In this document: in pieces, positions 43,052 to 53,548 of the stretch
How the letters are laid out: every line of letters starts with the position of its first letter
Numbering within the stretch: position 1 is the first letter of the stretch
Assembly (NCBI GenBank): GCA_963576565.1
Contig: OY755046.1
Span: forward strand, 72,533,719 to 72,597,718
Length of the DNA stretch: 64,000 nucleotides
DNA from: Aspidapion aeneum
Lineage: Eukaryota; Arthropoda; Insecta; Coleoptera; Brentidae
Direction of reading: 5' to 3'
Program-made: the position numbers and the translations under genes
The notes under the pieces: generated by a model
Told to the model about the DNA's origin: nothing
What the model saw: only the letters and a program-made list of their open reading frames with translations
The model's database searches: none

Positions 43052-43786
43052 CGACTTGTTTTTAGGCATGTTTTCAGGTTCGCTGTATTTTAATAAAAGT
43101 TGTATTCGGCTAATATGTCCTTTGAGCCACTAACATCAAAATAATTCTTATTTTGTAACTGGAAACAAATTTTAAACTATTTTCAATAAAGAAAAACACA
43201 CTGTGTAATTTTACTTTCTAAGGGGTTTTCAAGTCTGGCTTGCATTGCTATTTTGTCTCTTAGTGGAGCGCTTAAAGCGCAGTCTATCTCTTTCTCGCCA
43301 AGGCGAAAGGGAGTAGAATTCTAGCCAATCAACGCCAAGATATTTGTCCCTTCAAGCGCAGGGTCGCTTTAACTGAGACGGGAAACTTTCGAAAGTCGTC
43401 AGGGAGTTTACTCTTTAGTTTGCCTTTGCCTAGTACGGTACGCTTTCATTCACACTTCTTAAGGGGGGGGGTTTTATTTCAACTGGGGAAATTTATCAAT
43501 TATTTGAACTTTGTATAAGCTATTATCTTTATTATTCATAATTATTTTAGTCTTTTCTTTTGGAGTTTATTGATTTTAAAGTCATTAATTATTACTGTTT
43601 CCAGTGTTTTGAAATAATGTAGACACATTATTTTATGGTTTATTTTAACAACAAAATACAAACCATTCGTTGCCCTAAAATCGGCATTTTTAATTAATAA
43701 CATATCCCAAACCTAAACAGTAATATTAAGTAAATTAAACAGTTGATTGAATAGTTTCACTCATTCAATCAACGTTTAAGATGTTG
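43052..43786 (+). repeat. Long diverged direct repeat X, copy 1
   Basis: From CGACTTGTTTTTAGGCATGT through TCTCGCCAAGGCGA (a palindrome) and TGTTTCCAGTGTTTTGAAAT to ATTCAATCAACGTTTAAGAT it matches 45912-46474 plus 47690-47757 plus 48466-48543. The repeats lie in the same orientation about 2.9 kb apart. They could be old LTRs or a solo repeat family; no LTR-retrotransposon protein was found between them. Confidence 0.7.
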
Positions 43787-45911
43787 ATAAATATATATAT
43801 TTACAACAAATATATAAAAGGTTTATAAAACCTAAAAGTTTAAGAAGTGTAAATATTTGAATACAAAAGTTTAATAGTAGTAAAAAGTCGATATTCAACT
43901 AATAAATATAAGAAGTGAAAGTGTGAAGCTACAAGAAGAAAATTGAAAAGGTATGTATGATTTCCTACATTAGTTATACATTTGAGAAAAACGTTTATAG
44001 CATACTTTTCCTCCAAGAACCGCCAAATTCCCTTTCGAGATCGTGTAAATTTAATAACATATAGTAACATTTAATCAGTTATAATTTATATAAGTTGTAG
44101 CCTAAGTTGGTAGCTTACAACATTTAAGCCTTGGCCACTTGAGGTGACAGTACCACTGTCACACACAGGCCCCTGTTACAGTATCAACGTCTGAAAACAT
44201 GAGACTGATAATTATATTGGCAATCGCCCATTGCGATCAGAATTTTTCACGCACGAAAAGGTGATTTCATGTTTTCTATAGTGAGAAAAAGTATTACTTG
44301 ACCTAAAAATTCCGCTGATTGACACACGCGTCTGATGGTGGGTAAAAACGCTAATCAGCGTTGTTCTGGTCTGAAAGACAGAAGAGCTGTCGTAGATCAC
44401 GGATAGTTTCTTTTTCTTTGCAATCGATCTTTTCATCGATCTATATATCGATATATATTTTCGCCTACTCTTGTTTTAGTTTCTCTCGGATCTCGGTAGA
44501 TTTTTGCGAGGGTTTTCTCCAACACCAAAACAGTCTAATTAACTTCGCAAGGGTGTCACATTGACCAAGCAGTGTTCTGAGGAGTCTCATAAGGACGAAA
44601 CAGTTAACTGTCAACACTTATTAGGTGTCCATTAGATCTTGAACCCCCGTGAGAGTAAGCTTTCGAGCTACCCACGGAAAAATACGAGAGAAACAAAAAC
44701 TTCTTTTTACCCGAGTAGCCACGAAAACTTGTTTGATTTTTATATTTATATTTTTGAAAGAAAGGACATTTTTCATTATTCCACCTTAGAACATTGAATT
44801 ACTAGAAGCAGCATAACCTCAAACCATAGTCAGGGTTTGTTTGAGTAAATGATTTCCAGACATTGTTGTCAAGTCAATTTAAAAATATTCCTAAACCTTT
44901 AATGATACAAACATTTCTTTGTAAATCTTAAAAATATATAGTACAAAACCATAATACAGCATTAAACCAGAAAATACTTTTTTATATTAAAAAAGATTCA
45001 AACATTTTTTGTAGCAAGTATATTATTTTTTGAATCTCAATAGTAATAATACAAAATCGTGCAGGTATAATACATTTAAAACAATGCGGCAGCTTAAGAA
45101 CAACCGGCCGTTTGTTTACATAAAAATGCTTAAAATATTTAAATACGCCTATGTTTTGTTTACAAATAAATAAGCTGTTTACTTACTTGTAAAAGGACCG
45201 TTTATTTCCTACGGCATAGGATCTTTTACACACCATATTGACTTTAACGCAAAAAAAAACAATAAAAAATCACAAAATCACAGGCTTTTTAGCACGGATC
45301 ACCTTTTAGTCTACAACGATTCAAAATACAATGACGGACATCAACAACAAGTGACAGTACGTCATCGGCCACGCCGTTGTTGGCGAGGTTGCCGGGCTGT
45401 TAATTTTGTCGAACGTTTAAAGGACACAATTATTATTTATTAATGTAATTTGACAAAAGTTAAAATATTTTATTGTATTATCTTTAATTATGCCTTTTTT
45501 GTTATCTTATCACATTATGTAAACGTGGCAATTTGGGTTCTTTTCCCCCCTGGCCCCTTTGTAAATATTAGACACAATCACTAAGAAAGCATGCTGCTTC
45601 TACGGGGTTTAATGTTCGAAGGCTTCCACTAATATTTATGGTTCCATAGGGAACATATCGACAATATCCCGAGGCCCTTTCAAATTCAAATTCGACCAAC
45701 CAGGCACTATATGCGATCCGATACGACTATACGAAGTCGCGCGACCTTTTTCCAAACGTCATTTCGAAAATATGGCCCCGGCTATTGTCAAAAGTTTTGT
45801 ACTATTTGTTCCCATTCCTTTAGAAAATTAGGGTCACCAACGCCTTAAAAAAAAAACACTTTTTTTAGACTTATAACATCAGCATCGATCGCATACTTTT
45901 TTAAAGTTAAT
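43787..45911. other. No supported gene between the X repeats
   Basis: About 2.1 kb with only short ORFs on either strand. I looked for gag, protease, RT and integrase motifs and saw none. 44110-44640 and 45280-45420 are a little richer in GC but show no coding signature. Confidence 0.5.
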
Positions 45912-46544
45912 CGACTTGTTTTTGGGCATGTTTTCAGGATCGCTCTATTTTAATAAAAGTTGTATTCGGCTAATATGTCTTTTGAGCCACTAACATCACA
46001 AAAATTTATATTTTGTAACTGGAAACAAATTTATTAGACTATTTTCAATTAAAAGAAAAACACACTGTGTAATTTTAAATTCTAATCGTTTTCTAAGTCC
46101 ACGCATCTCTGGAGTACGCTGGTATTTTGTCTCTGTCCGGAGCGTTTAAAACAGAGTCTATCTTATCTCGCCAAGGCGAGGTAGCTTAGAGTTCAACCAA
46201 TCAACGACAAGCTAGGAGTGCCTGCCAGGCGGGGTTGTTTTCACTGAGAAAATCGTTAGAGAACATTCTTGAGTTGGCTTTCGTTCGCTTCACTTCTTTT
46301 GGTTTAGGTGGGTTTTTTTCAACTGGGTAAATGTTAAATTTATCAATTATTTTAACTTTTGTATAAAGCTATTACCTTTGTTATTCATGACTATTTTGGT
46401 CTTTACTTTTAGAGTATATTTAAATTTTAAAGCTTTTGTTTATTACTGTTTCCAGTGTTTTAAAATATTACTCCTCTTTTTTCTGATTTTTACAAGCTTT
46501 TATTTAGCTTCAGATGTTCTGTCTAACTATCTATCAAATCTTGT

Positions 46545-47160
46545 GAAGCGTTTTTGACACACTTCATAGTGGTCGCATGACAATAACACATTAAGAAAAA
46601 AATATCCTCCCACCCCTTCTATAGAAAAATGTGTTTTTGACACACTTCCCGTTATCCGATTTGGATAAAATTTGGTATACACATAGTGGTCCGATAATAA
46701 TACAACAATAAGAAAAAAATATCTTCCCACCCCTACCCCCACCCCCTTCCATAGAAAAATTTGTTTTTGACACACATTCCGTTATCCGATTTGGATGAAA
46801 TTTGGTATACATATAGTGATCCAATGACAATACAATATTAAGAAAAAAAACATTCTCCCACCCCTAGCCCCACCCCCTTCCATAGAAAATGCGTTTTTGA
46901 CACCCTTCCCATTATCCGATTTGGATGAAATTTGGTATACATATAGTGATCCGATGACAATACAACATTTAAAAAAAATCCTACCACTCCTACCCCCACC
47001 CCCTTCCATAAAAAATGCGTTTTTGACACACTTTACTTCAAATGACTTTTATAATATTTGGTATATGCATAAAGGTCCGATGGCATTACAGCCCAAAAAA
47101 ATATATATTTCTACCTCTACCCCCACCCTCTCCTTCCCCCAATAGAAAAATGAGTTTTCA
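46545..47160. repeat. 130-bp tandem repeat, five units
   Basis: TTTTTGACACAC-type starts occur at about 46551, 46634, 46764, 46894 and 47020. Units share CCGATTTGGATGAAATTTGGTA, TATAGTGATCCGATGACAAT, poly-A and ACCCCTACCCCCACCCCCTTCCATA. The first unit has an internal deletion. The glycine-rich ORFs on minus are read-through of the C-rich part. Confidence 0.9.
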
Positions 47161-47270
47161 AACAACTCACGATCAGCGATTTCATTATAATCTAGAATAA
47201 ACTCTTCTGTTCTGTTATTGAACAAAGATTTTCATTTAATAGAGACTGAAATGAGACTAAAAAGTAGAAA

Positions 47271-47698
47271 ATAAATTGGTAAAAAACAATTTTAAGTCAC
47301 AAGTTTTTATAAAATGCACTAAAAATTAAAAAATAATTTTCTAACATTCTAATATTATCATAATAATAAAAGCGATGGCCGCAAATCAAAGCATAAGTTA
47401 ATCTAAATTTGTGATCTAAACACTTAAAGAATATTCAACATAGCAGGTCATCAAAGATATGTTTGATGTGCCGCAATGTTATGTGTGTGGGTTTGGTACC
47501 ATTTTTCTGCTAGATTGATTCTTGCAAATAGTGATATTTAATTGATATCTTTTCATGATGACATCGTCAAAATTTCCATCAATCGGCCATCGCTTTTATT
47601 ATTATGATAATATTAGAATGTTAGAAAATTATTTTTTAATTTTTAGTGTATTTTATAAAAGCTTGTGACTGTGAAAATTTTTTTTTACCAATTTATTT
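47271..47698. mobile_element. Foldback element, about 120-bp arms
   Basis: AAATAAATTGGTAAAAAACA...AGCGATGGCCG on the left is the inverse of CGGCCATCGCTTTTATTATT...CCAATTTATTT on the right, with about 190 unique bases between. No ORF. It adjoins the 130-bp tandem array; both lie in the same gap of repeat X and may be one composite insertion. Confidence 0.8.
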
Positions 47699-47811
47699 AA
47701 CATCAAATACAAACCTTTCGTTGCCCTAAAATCGCCATTTTTAATCACTATATTATCTTTGTTTGAAACTCGTAGACAATGATTGTGTAGAAATAAAATT
47801 TCGGACTTCCA

Positions 47812-48333
47812 TTGTCTTTATTTATTTTAAAACAAGGGATTTCAGAAAACATAAGACGAATAGCTAAACACTATAATATAAAAACAGTATTTTCTTCTGG
47901 AAATACGATAAGAAGTTTTGTAACTAAAACAAAACCAGACAATCCCTCAAATAATAAGGAATGTATTTACCAAATCCCGTGTGAGTGTGGTAAATCATAT
48001 GTAGGTGAAACGAAACGCCCTCTTCAGGTTAGAGTAAATGAACATCTAAAAAGTACCCAATTAGGGGATATTGAAAAATCCGGTTTAGCAGATCATGCAT
48101 GGTCAAATGATCACAGGATTCAGTGGTCAGAAGCTAAAGTTTTACATAAGGAGTCGCATTGGCGAAAACGAAAGTTTATTGAAGCTGCGTATATAATGCA
48201 GAATAAAGAAGTTTTCAGTCAACCAAGCACGGACATATCAAACATATGGAAACGACTCCTTAAGGAAAACAGGCGTCTTAGGAATAAAAAAGGGGGCGGG
48301 CCGTCACACCTGACTGCACACCAAGTAGTATAA
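47812..48333 (+). CDS. Penelope-like linker and GIY-YIG endonuclease (173 aa)
   Basis: Residues 9-40 (GISENIRRIAKHYNIKTVFS and onward) match the linker that joins RT and EN in Penelope-like elements. The GIY-YIG domain follows: IYQ at 52-54, C57 and C59, YVG at 63-65, R74, H78, ADHAWSNDH near 93-101 and E124. The first eight residues come from the inverted terminal repeat, so the annotated Met is accidental. The domain is intact, but with no RT the copy cannot move by itself. Confidence 0.88.
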   Translation: MSLFILKQGISENIRRIAKHYNIKTVFSSGNTIRSFVTKTKPDNPSNNKECIYQIPCECGKSYVGETKRPLQVRVNEHLKSTQLGDIEKSGLADHAWSNDHRIQWSEAKVLHKESHWRKRKFIEAAYIMQNKEVFSQPSTDISNIWKRLLKENRRLRNKKGGGPSHLTAHQVV

Positions 48334-48364
48334 GTAGTAGCCTAGAGACTAGATTGTTTAGTTT

Positions 48365-48409
48365 ACACTTGATAACGGTTAGAGTTACTTACTAACCGAA
48401 ACGTCGTGT
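48365..48409 (+). ncRNA. Hammerhead-like motif, Penelope copy B
   Basis: Stem I ACAC/GTGT; core strand TTGATAA (canonical CUGANGA); stem II GGTTAG/CTAACC with a 9-base loop; then GAA-ACGT-C, where ACGT is a self-complementary stem III allowing dimeric folding. Two conserved core bases differ (C3 to U, G8 to A), so activity is doubtful. The motif lies just upstream of the right inverted repeat. Confidence 0.5.
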
Positions 48410-48543
48410 TTTAAAATAAATAAAGACAATGGAAGTCCGAAATTTTATTTCTACACTATATTATCCTTAACCTAAACAGTAGTATTAAGCAAATTTAACA
48501 ATTGATTGAATAATAATATTCAATCAACGTTTAAAATGTTGCA

Positions 48544-48829
48544 AAATAAACATGGTATGGTTTTCAAAAAAAACTGCCCTGTGGTTTTACGCATTCAGCA
48601 CTGGTAGACCGGGCGGTGGTGACCCTATTTTCGGGCAACTCTTACTTTTGCGTTCGTTTTGGCCTCATTTTTCGTTCTCTTTTAATATGAAAGGGAATCA
48701 AGCAGAATTCCCGTAGGAAATATTGATTTAGGCGGGGACTATTATTGTCCGATTATATTTATATGGCCATTCTTCCTGGTAATATGAATAGACAAAAATA
48801 TTTATAGCAATAATAGGGACATTTTGCAC
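48544..48829. other. No supported feature
   Basis: I see no motif or repeat partner here. Confidence 0.4.
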
Positions 48830-49195
48830 CCACTCCGTTAGTTAACTTTATCCTTTATTAATGCGACGTTAAATGACAGATGTCACATGATATTTAGAAG
48901 CCCAGTTTTGACCTTTTGCAGACACGCTTTTTTATTTTTCATCCTTTATGTATGTGTGAAAAGCCTGTTTTGTGTTCTGTAAGCAAGATTAATTAAAAAG
49001 TTCCGAAAACAACTAGGGAAAAACTGAAAGAGCAATACCAGTGAAAAACTGGCAGAAAAATATAGGATTAGGTCTGTGTTTACTGTGTACTTCTTATTTT
49101 TTTTTACGCACTTTATTGTTAAACCAAACAACACATACCTAAAAGTTTTTATAAAAAATAATTTTTAATAACTGGCATAAAATTAGATCTGCGGA
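48830..49195. repeat. Direct repeat Y, copy 1 (with 50900-51195)
   Basis: CTTTATTAATGCGACGTTAA, GACCTTTTGCAGACACG and AACAACACATACCTA...TAACTGGCATAAAA recur in the same order at 50900-51195, with several indels between them. Confidence 0.6.
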
Positions 49196-49299
49196 TTACC
49201 CCGCATGGATAGCTTTTGAAATAATTGTCCGGTATCAAAAATATTTTAAATTTACATTATATTTTGACATAACGTTATATGCGCGGCAACTCTGTCTCT

Positions 49300-50761
49300 A
49301 AAAAAGACCTTTTTTTTTATTTGTCAAACACACTGTGTTTATTGTATTACAATCTAGTCAGTAAGACTAATTAGCAATTTTGTTTTAACTTAATTTACTA
49401 GAAAAGTCAGATTTAAATTTAGGGTTCACTCAACAGTTCTCCCCGCTTTGTTTAGTCTGTAACTCACAATTGTGTTGTGTTTCTAGCATTATTTTGTTTT
49501 ATGTGTAATTCACTTAGTTTACTAGCTCAAACAGCTTCACTCGTTTTAGTCTTCGAACAAGCATAGTATTGTCTAGAAGCTGAATTGCTTCCACATTCAC
49601 ATGCCGATGGAGTCTATCTTCATGGCTTTTTGCGTATTTTTTTATAGTCTCTGCTACAGTTTCGATTTTTAGATCTCGATGAAGGTCACTATTTCGAACG
49701 TACCAAGGTGCATTCACAATGTTTCTTAATACTTTATTTTGAAATCTCTCTACAACTAGAATGTTACTCTCTTTAGCACAACCCCATAATTGAATACCAT
49801 ATGTCCATACTGGTTTCAGTATTTGTCTATAAAGCAGTAACTTATTATGAATTGTTAAATTGGACTTCCTTCCAATTAGCCAGTTCATTTTTCTATACCT
49901 TATCTCGAGTTCTTCTTTTTTTTTCTTAACATGTGCTTTCCAGCGCAATTTGGCATCAAGTGTCATACCTAGATATTTTTCCTGATTTGAATATGGTACG
50001 GGAATGTTGTTAATTGTAATTTGTATGTGATTTATATTTTTGTTTGTAAAATCAACATGAATTGATTTGGTTTCATTTAATTTTATTCGCCACTTTGTGG
50101 TCCAACTGTGAACTTGGGTGACTGCATCCTGAAGTTTTTCTATGCATTTTTCAATAGATTTTTCTACCGTCAATAAACCAGTATCATCGGCAAATGTTGC
50201 TACATGGCAATTTTCTGACTTTGGGATATCACAAGTGAATAATAAGTATAGATATGGGCCTAGTACGCTACCCTGGGGCACGCCTGCTTGAATTTCTCTT
50301 AAATTTGAGTATGAATCTTCCTGTTTTACTCTAAAATGTCTATCAGATATGTATGATTCCAAAATATCCGAATATTGTTTTGGCAGAAACCGTTTTAGTT
50401 TAAAATTAAGGCCTTCATGCCACACTTTGTCAAATGCTTGTGCTACATCTAGAAAAACTGCAGAACAAACTTTTCCCTCTTCTAGTGCTTTTTCTATTAT
50501 ATTAGTAATTCTGTGTACTTGATCTATCGTGGAATGCTTGTCTCGAAAACCAAATTGATGAGACGGAATAATTTCTTGTCTTTCTATGATGGGTTTTATT
50601 CTTTTAAGCAATAACCTTTCATATAGCTTGGATATAATTGGCAGCAAAGATGACACGTCATGGAGTGGTTTTCCCGGTTTTGGAATCATGATAACTTCTG
50701 CAACTTTCCACAGTTTAGGTACATACCTAAGCCTAAAAGACGCATTAATTAAAAAAGACCT
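49300..50761 (-). mobile_element. Jockey-like LINE, longest copy, with TSD
   Basis: AAAAAAGACCT occurs at 49300-49310 and 50751-50761, marking the insertion. The LINE body (49311-50750) is read on minus, with its poly(A) shown as T at 49311-49318. It is truncated 5' within the RT N-terminal part; endonuclease and ORF1 are missing. The 3' UTR is shared with the other two copies. Confidence 0.9.
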
Positions 50762-50800
50762 AGTAGCCTGCGTTATTGGAACACAAGTAAGGTCAAACAC
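49514..50800 (-). pseudogene. Jockey-like reverse transcriptase, 5'-truncated (428-aa frame)
   Basis: This is the most complete RT in the window. Residues 1-16 come from flanking host DNA beyond the TSD; LINE sequence starts at about LINASFRLRYVP. HQFGFRDKHSTIDQ is motif 2a-like. FLDVAQAFDKVW (116-127) is motif A with the catalytic Asp, AGVPQGSVLGP (172-182) motif B, FADD (203-206) motif C, and YLGMTLDAKLRW the thumb-side motif. HDVSS passes directly to LLPIISK, so the usual YRPIS block is missing, apparently by an in-frame deletion of about 18 bases. The frame is otherwise intact to ELVN. The enzyme would copy LINE RNA at a nicked target, but this copy lacks the endonuclease. Confidence 0.9.
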
Positions 50801-50899
50801 TATCCTTTAGTAAAGGATAAGGTTCACACCAGGTAACTGCGCATGCCTCAAATAGAAGTTAAGAGAAAAATGAGACTTGCAAGAGGTCTCTAATAATAG

Positions 50900-51195
50900 G
50901 GTCATGTTGCTTTATTCTTTATTAATGCGATGTTAAATGACAAATTTTACCTTTTGCAGACACAATTTTTATTTGCCTTCTTTTTGACTCGCCTTTTTGT
51001 TTTCAGTTTTCTTAAAAACTTAATCCGGCTTTTGAATGTTATTACATGAAATAAAAAACGTATTATTTTGGGATTTTATTTTTGTTTGATCACCAAACTA
51101 TAAGAGGTTTTTGGTTGGAAAACAGTGTTGTTAAACAACACATATCTACAAGTTTTTACAGAAAAGTAAGTTTCATTAATTGGCATAAAACAATG
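50900..51195. repeat. Direct repeat Y, copy 2
   Basis: Partner of 48830-49195. The repeat pair brackets the LINE insertion. Copy 2 is followed immediately by a MITE (51197-51584). Confidence 0.6.
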
Positions 51196-51196
51196 A

Positions 51197-51584
51197 CACG
51201 GTAAAAAATGTTGTCTACATTGAAAACACGTTCTTTTCTTGAATAAATTGTTTTGCGTTAAAACAATTTGTTTTGAATTAAAATATTTCTTTTTAGTTTA
51301 ACACTGCGTTTAATCTTAAATGAGACTTTATTTATCTTCTTTAATTGTTTTGTTTCAGTATACTCCGTTTTGTAACAAAGCAAATTGTCTTCATATAAGT
51401 AATATTTTGCTTCCAGAGAAAACGGTGCTTTATATTAATTTAGTTCCAATTTATATTAAAACAATTTCTGTTTCACATTAAAATAAAGAGGCAAAACATT
51501 TTTTGAATAAATAGGAATAGGAAAGCACAAAATATTTTACTTCAAAGCTATTTGCTTTAATCCAAGACAATTTTTTTTACCGTG
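51197..51584. mobile_element. CACGGTAAAA-ended MITE, uninterrupted copy, 388 bp
   Basis: The ends CACGGTAAAAAATGTTGTCT and GACAATTTTTTTTACCGTG are inverted. The interior has repeated TTGTTTTG/AAAACAA tracts. It provides the empty site for the copy at 60711-62789, which carries an insertion. No TSD could be fixed with confidence. Confidence 0.8.
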
Positions 51585-51925
51585 TATCTCTATCCTTTAA
51601 TTCAGAACTTCTTTTAGAAATCAACACTAAAAACCCCTTTGGCTGATTTGGTTTTCTTGCTGCTTAAATAATTCCAACCTAATTAGACTAAAAAAAAAAG
51701 AGTTATAAAAAATAAAAAAGTATAGTGTGCAAAAATAAAAAGTCACGTTTCTGCTTTATGGCGTCCATTAGCCGTTGATGGTCGCTATAGCAACCACTAA
51801 ACTATATTTTTTAGTTACTAAATCTTTAATCCTTCTAAATAAAAATTCTAATTTCTCAAAATAGGTCCTATGTTGGAACGTCTTAACAGAAACATTATCC
51901 ATAATAGGGACATGAGCGAAACTTA
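51585..51925. other. No supported feature
   Basis: I see no motif or repeat partner here. Confidence 0.4.
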
Positions 51926-52445
51926 AATTTTCGAGGGGTGAACAGCTCTCACAATCGGTGTACACATTTCTCACAATCTTTACACAACCCCTCCCAATCA
52001 CTCACAATCTTACCACAATCCTTCACAATCTTACCACAATCCTTCACAATCTTACCACAATCTTACCACAATCCTTCACAATCCCTCACAATCTTTACAC
52101 AATCCATCCAAATCACTCACAATCTTTCACAATCCTTCACAATCTTTACATAGTCAATGACTCACAATCTGTCACAATGTTACCACAACCCCTCACCAAT
52201 CTTACCACAGTCCTTCACAATCCCTTGGAAAGGAAACTATAGACATGATGACCTTTTTTTTTTTGGTCGCAAGAATTTTTGCTGGGCTATCGCCCCCTGC
52301 CCCTTCAGGCACGCTACACCGCTGCACAGTCCTCCACAATCCCTCACAATCTTTCCACAATCCCTCACAATCTTAGCAAAAAATTGTGGATTTTCACAAT
52401 CGGTGTACACATTTTGGGTTAGCTGTTCACCCCTCGTAAATTTTT
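51926..52445. mobile_element. TIR element filled with a TCACAATC minisatellite
   Basis: TTCGAGGGGTGAACAGCT and its inverse AGCTGTTCACCCCTCG form the ends, with ACAATCGGTGTACACATTT just inside both, in the same orientation. Between them run degenerate TCACAATC(C/T)TTACCA units. A fragment of the 25505-type repeat (52235-52325) is inserted in the middle. Open frames over the units are artefacts. Confidence 0.75.
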
Positions 52446-52494
52446 AACCGAAATAGATAGTTTTTCTAAATTAATAGCGGCTTTAAATATGAGT

Positions 52495-52705
52495 TTGACT
52501 CATAATCGGGCATGGCCCATAATAAGGACTTGACCTAAAATCGAACATGACCCCTAATAGGGACTTCACCTATAATCGGATATGACCCATAATAGTGACT
52601 TGACTCATAATAGTGACGACCCAAAATTGGACATGGCCCAAAATAGGGACTTGACGTTAAATACGACATGGCCCATAATAGGAACATGCCCCAAAAAAAG
52701 GAACT
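52495..52705. repeat. About 34-bp degenerate minisatellite
   Basis: Units of the form CATAATCGGGCATGGCCCAT followed by AATAGGGACTTGAC repeat about six times, with variation. It starts shortly after the TIR element's right end. No ORF. Confidence 0.75.
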
Positions 52706-53336
52706 TTTGTTCCAAAATTAAATTTTTACGCAACTATTGTCAGATTTTTAGGTTGGCGCCTTATTTTTTCATTTTTGTGTATGTATGTATATCAGTGGAA
52801 GAGCAAATGCAATAAACGGTGCCAAGTTTTAGTGGTGGTAGTGTTTGCCGAGTTCTTTCGAGTTGGCGTTGCCCGGCTTGGCCAGCGCCGCAGATTTTTG
52901 TGCCATAAATACGTTAACACGGCTCTTATTGCGATTGCCAGCCAGATTTTAGACCAAGTACTCACTGCCCTAATCAAAGAAAAATATCACCAAAAATGGC
53001 GCATGAAACTTCTAGTTTGTGTCCTTCTTTGACTAATTTAAGTTAGGTTTAGATCCGCTAATTAATTTTAATTTTATCTTCCAAAGAAAAACTGGAAAAA
53101 TTGCTTTTAATAATATTCCTGACGCAATTCGCGGTAAATTATAACAACTAAAAAGCAAAACAATATGAATTAGACTGGCCCATAATATATTGACAAGCAG
53201 ACCAAACCTCGATATTCTGTGGACTGGCCACAAAATAATTGCGCCTTTCTTTGCATTAAAACAGCGGTATGCACCCCAACCACTTCCACCCCGTTTCCAT
53301 CGTAAAGGCCTTCACACACACCTCCGTAGCATGGTA
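52706..53336. other. No supported feature
   Basis: A moderately GC-rich stretch (52800-52960) is open in several frames but shows no motif I recognise. Confidence 0.4.
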
Positions 53337-53546
53337 CAGTCGGGGACTTTTTAAATTGCCGCCCTTGAAAATAAAAAATATTCCTATTTGAAATTCAGAA
53401 AAGTAGTTTGAACCAAAACAAAAAAATTGTGAACCTTACCTCCGTCTGTATACATATATATTTAAAAATTAAAATTTTTTGATTTCTTTAAATGATTAAT
53501 TTTGATAGAAAAAAAATACAGCGGCAATTTAAAAAGTCCCCGACTG
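53337..53546. mobile_element. 210-bp MITE with perfect 26-bp TIRs
   Basis: CAGTCGGGGACTTTTTAAAT (26 bases in all) is exactly inverted at the right end, and TA flanks both sides (53335-53336, 53547-53548). This points to a Tc1/mariner-type MITE. The perfect TIRs suggest youth. Confidence 0.88.
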
Positions 53547-53548
53547 TA

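Larger units (their letters stand above)
47758..48455 (+). mobile_element. Penelope-like element copy B, 698 bp, 10-bp TSD
   Basis: CTATATTATC at 47748-47757 and 48456-48465 is a perfect target duplication within repeat X. Inside are perfect 48-bp inverted repeats (47786-47833 and 48408-48455) around the GIY-YIG segment. The RT domain is missing. An inverted 5' terminal piece joined to a truncated 3' part is a known arrangement for Penelope insertions. Confidence 0.92.
45912..48543 (+). repeat. Long diverged direct repeat X, copy 2, interrupted
   Basis: Homology to copy 1 breaks after AGTGTTTTAAAATATT (46474), resumes near 47690, breaks again at the Penelope insertion (47758-48455) and finishes at 48543. 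The two breaks account for the tandem array plus foldback element, and for the Penelope copy. Confidence 0.7.

Noticed and set aside
43787..45911. Internal region of an LTR retrotransposon
   Set aside because: I looked for gag zinc knuckle, protease DSG/DTG, RT YXDD and integrase HHCC motifs in translation and saw none.
46527..47145. Glycine-rich ORFs on minus as a secreted or structural protein
   Set aside because: They arise from the C-rich part of the 130-bp tandem units and occur in multiple frames.
51938..52447. ORFs rich in SQSLTI/NLTTIL repeats
   Set aside because: They are read-through of TCACAATC minisatellite units in several frames.
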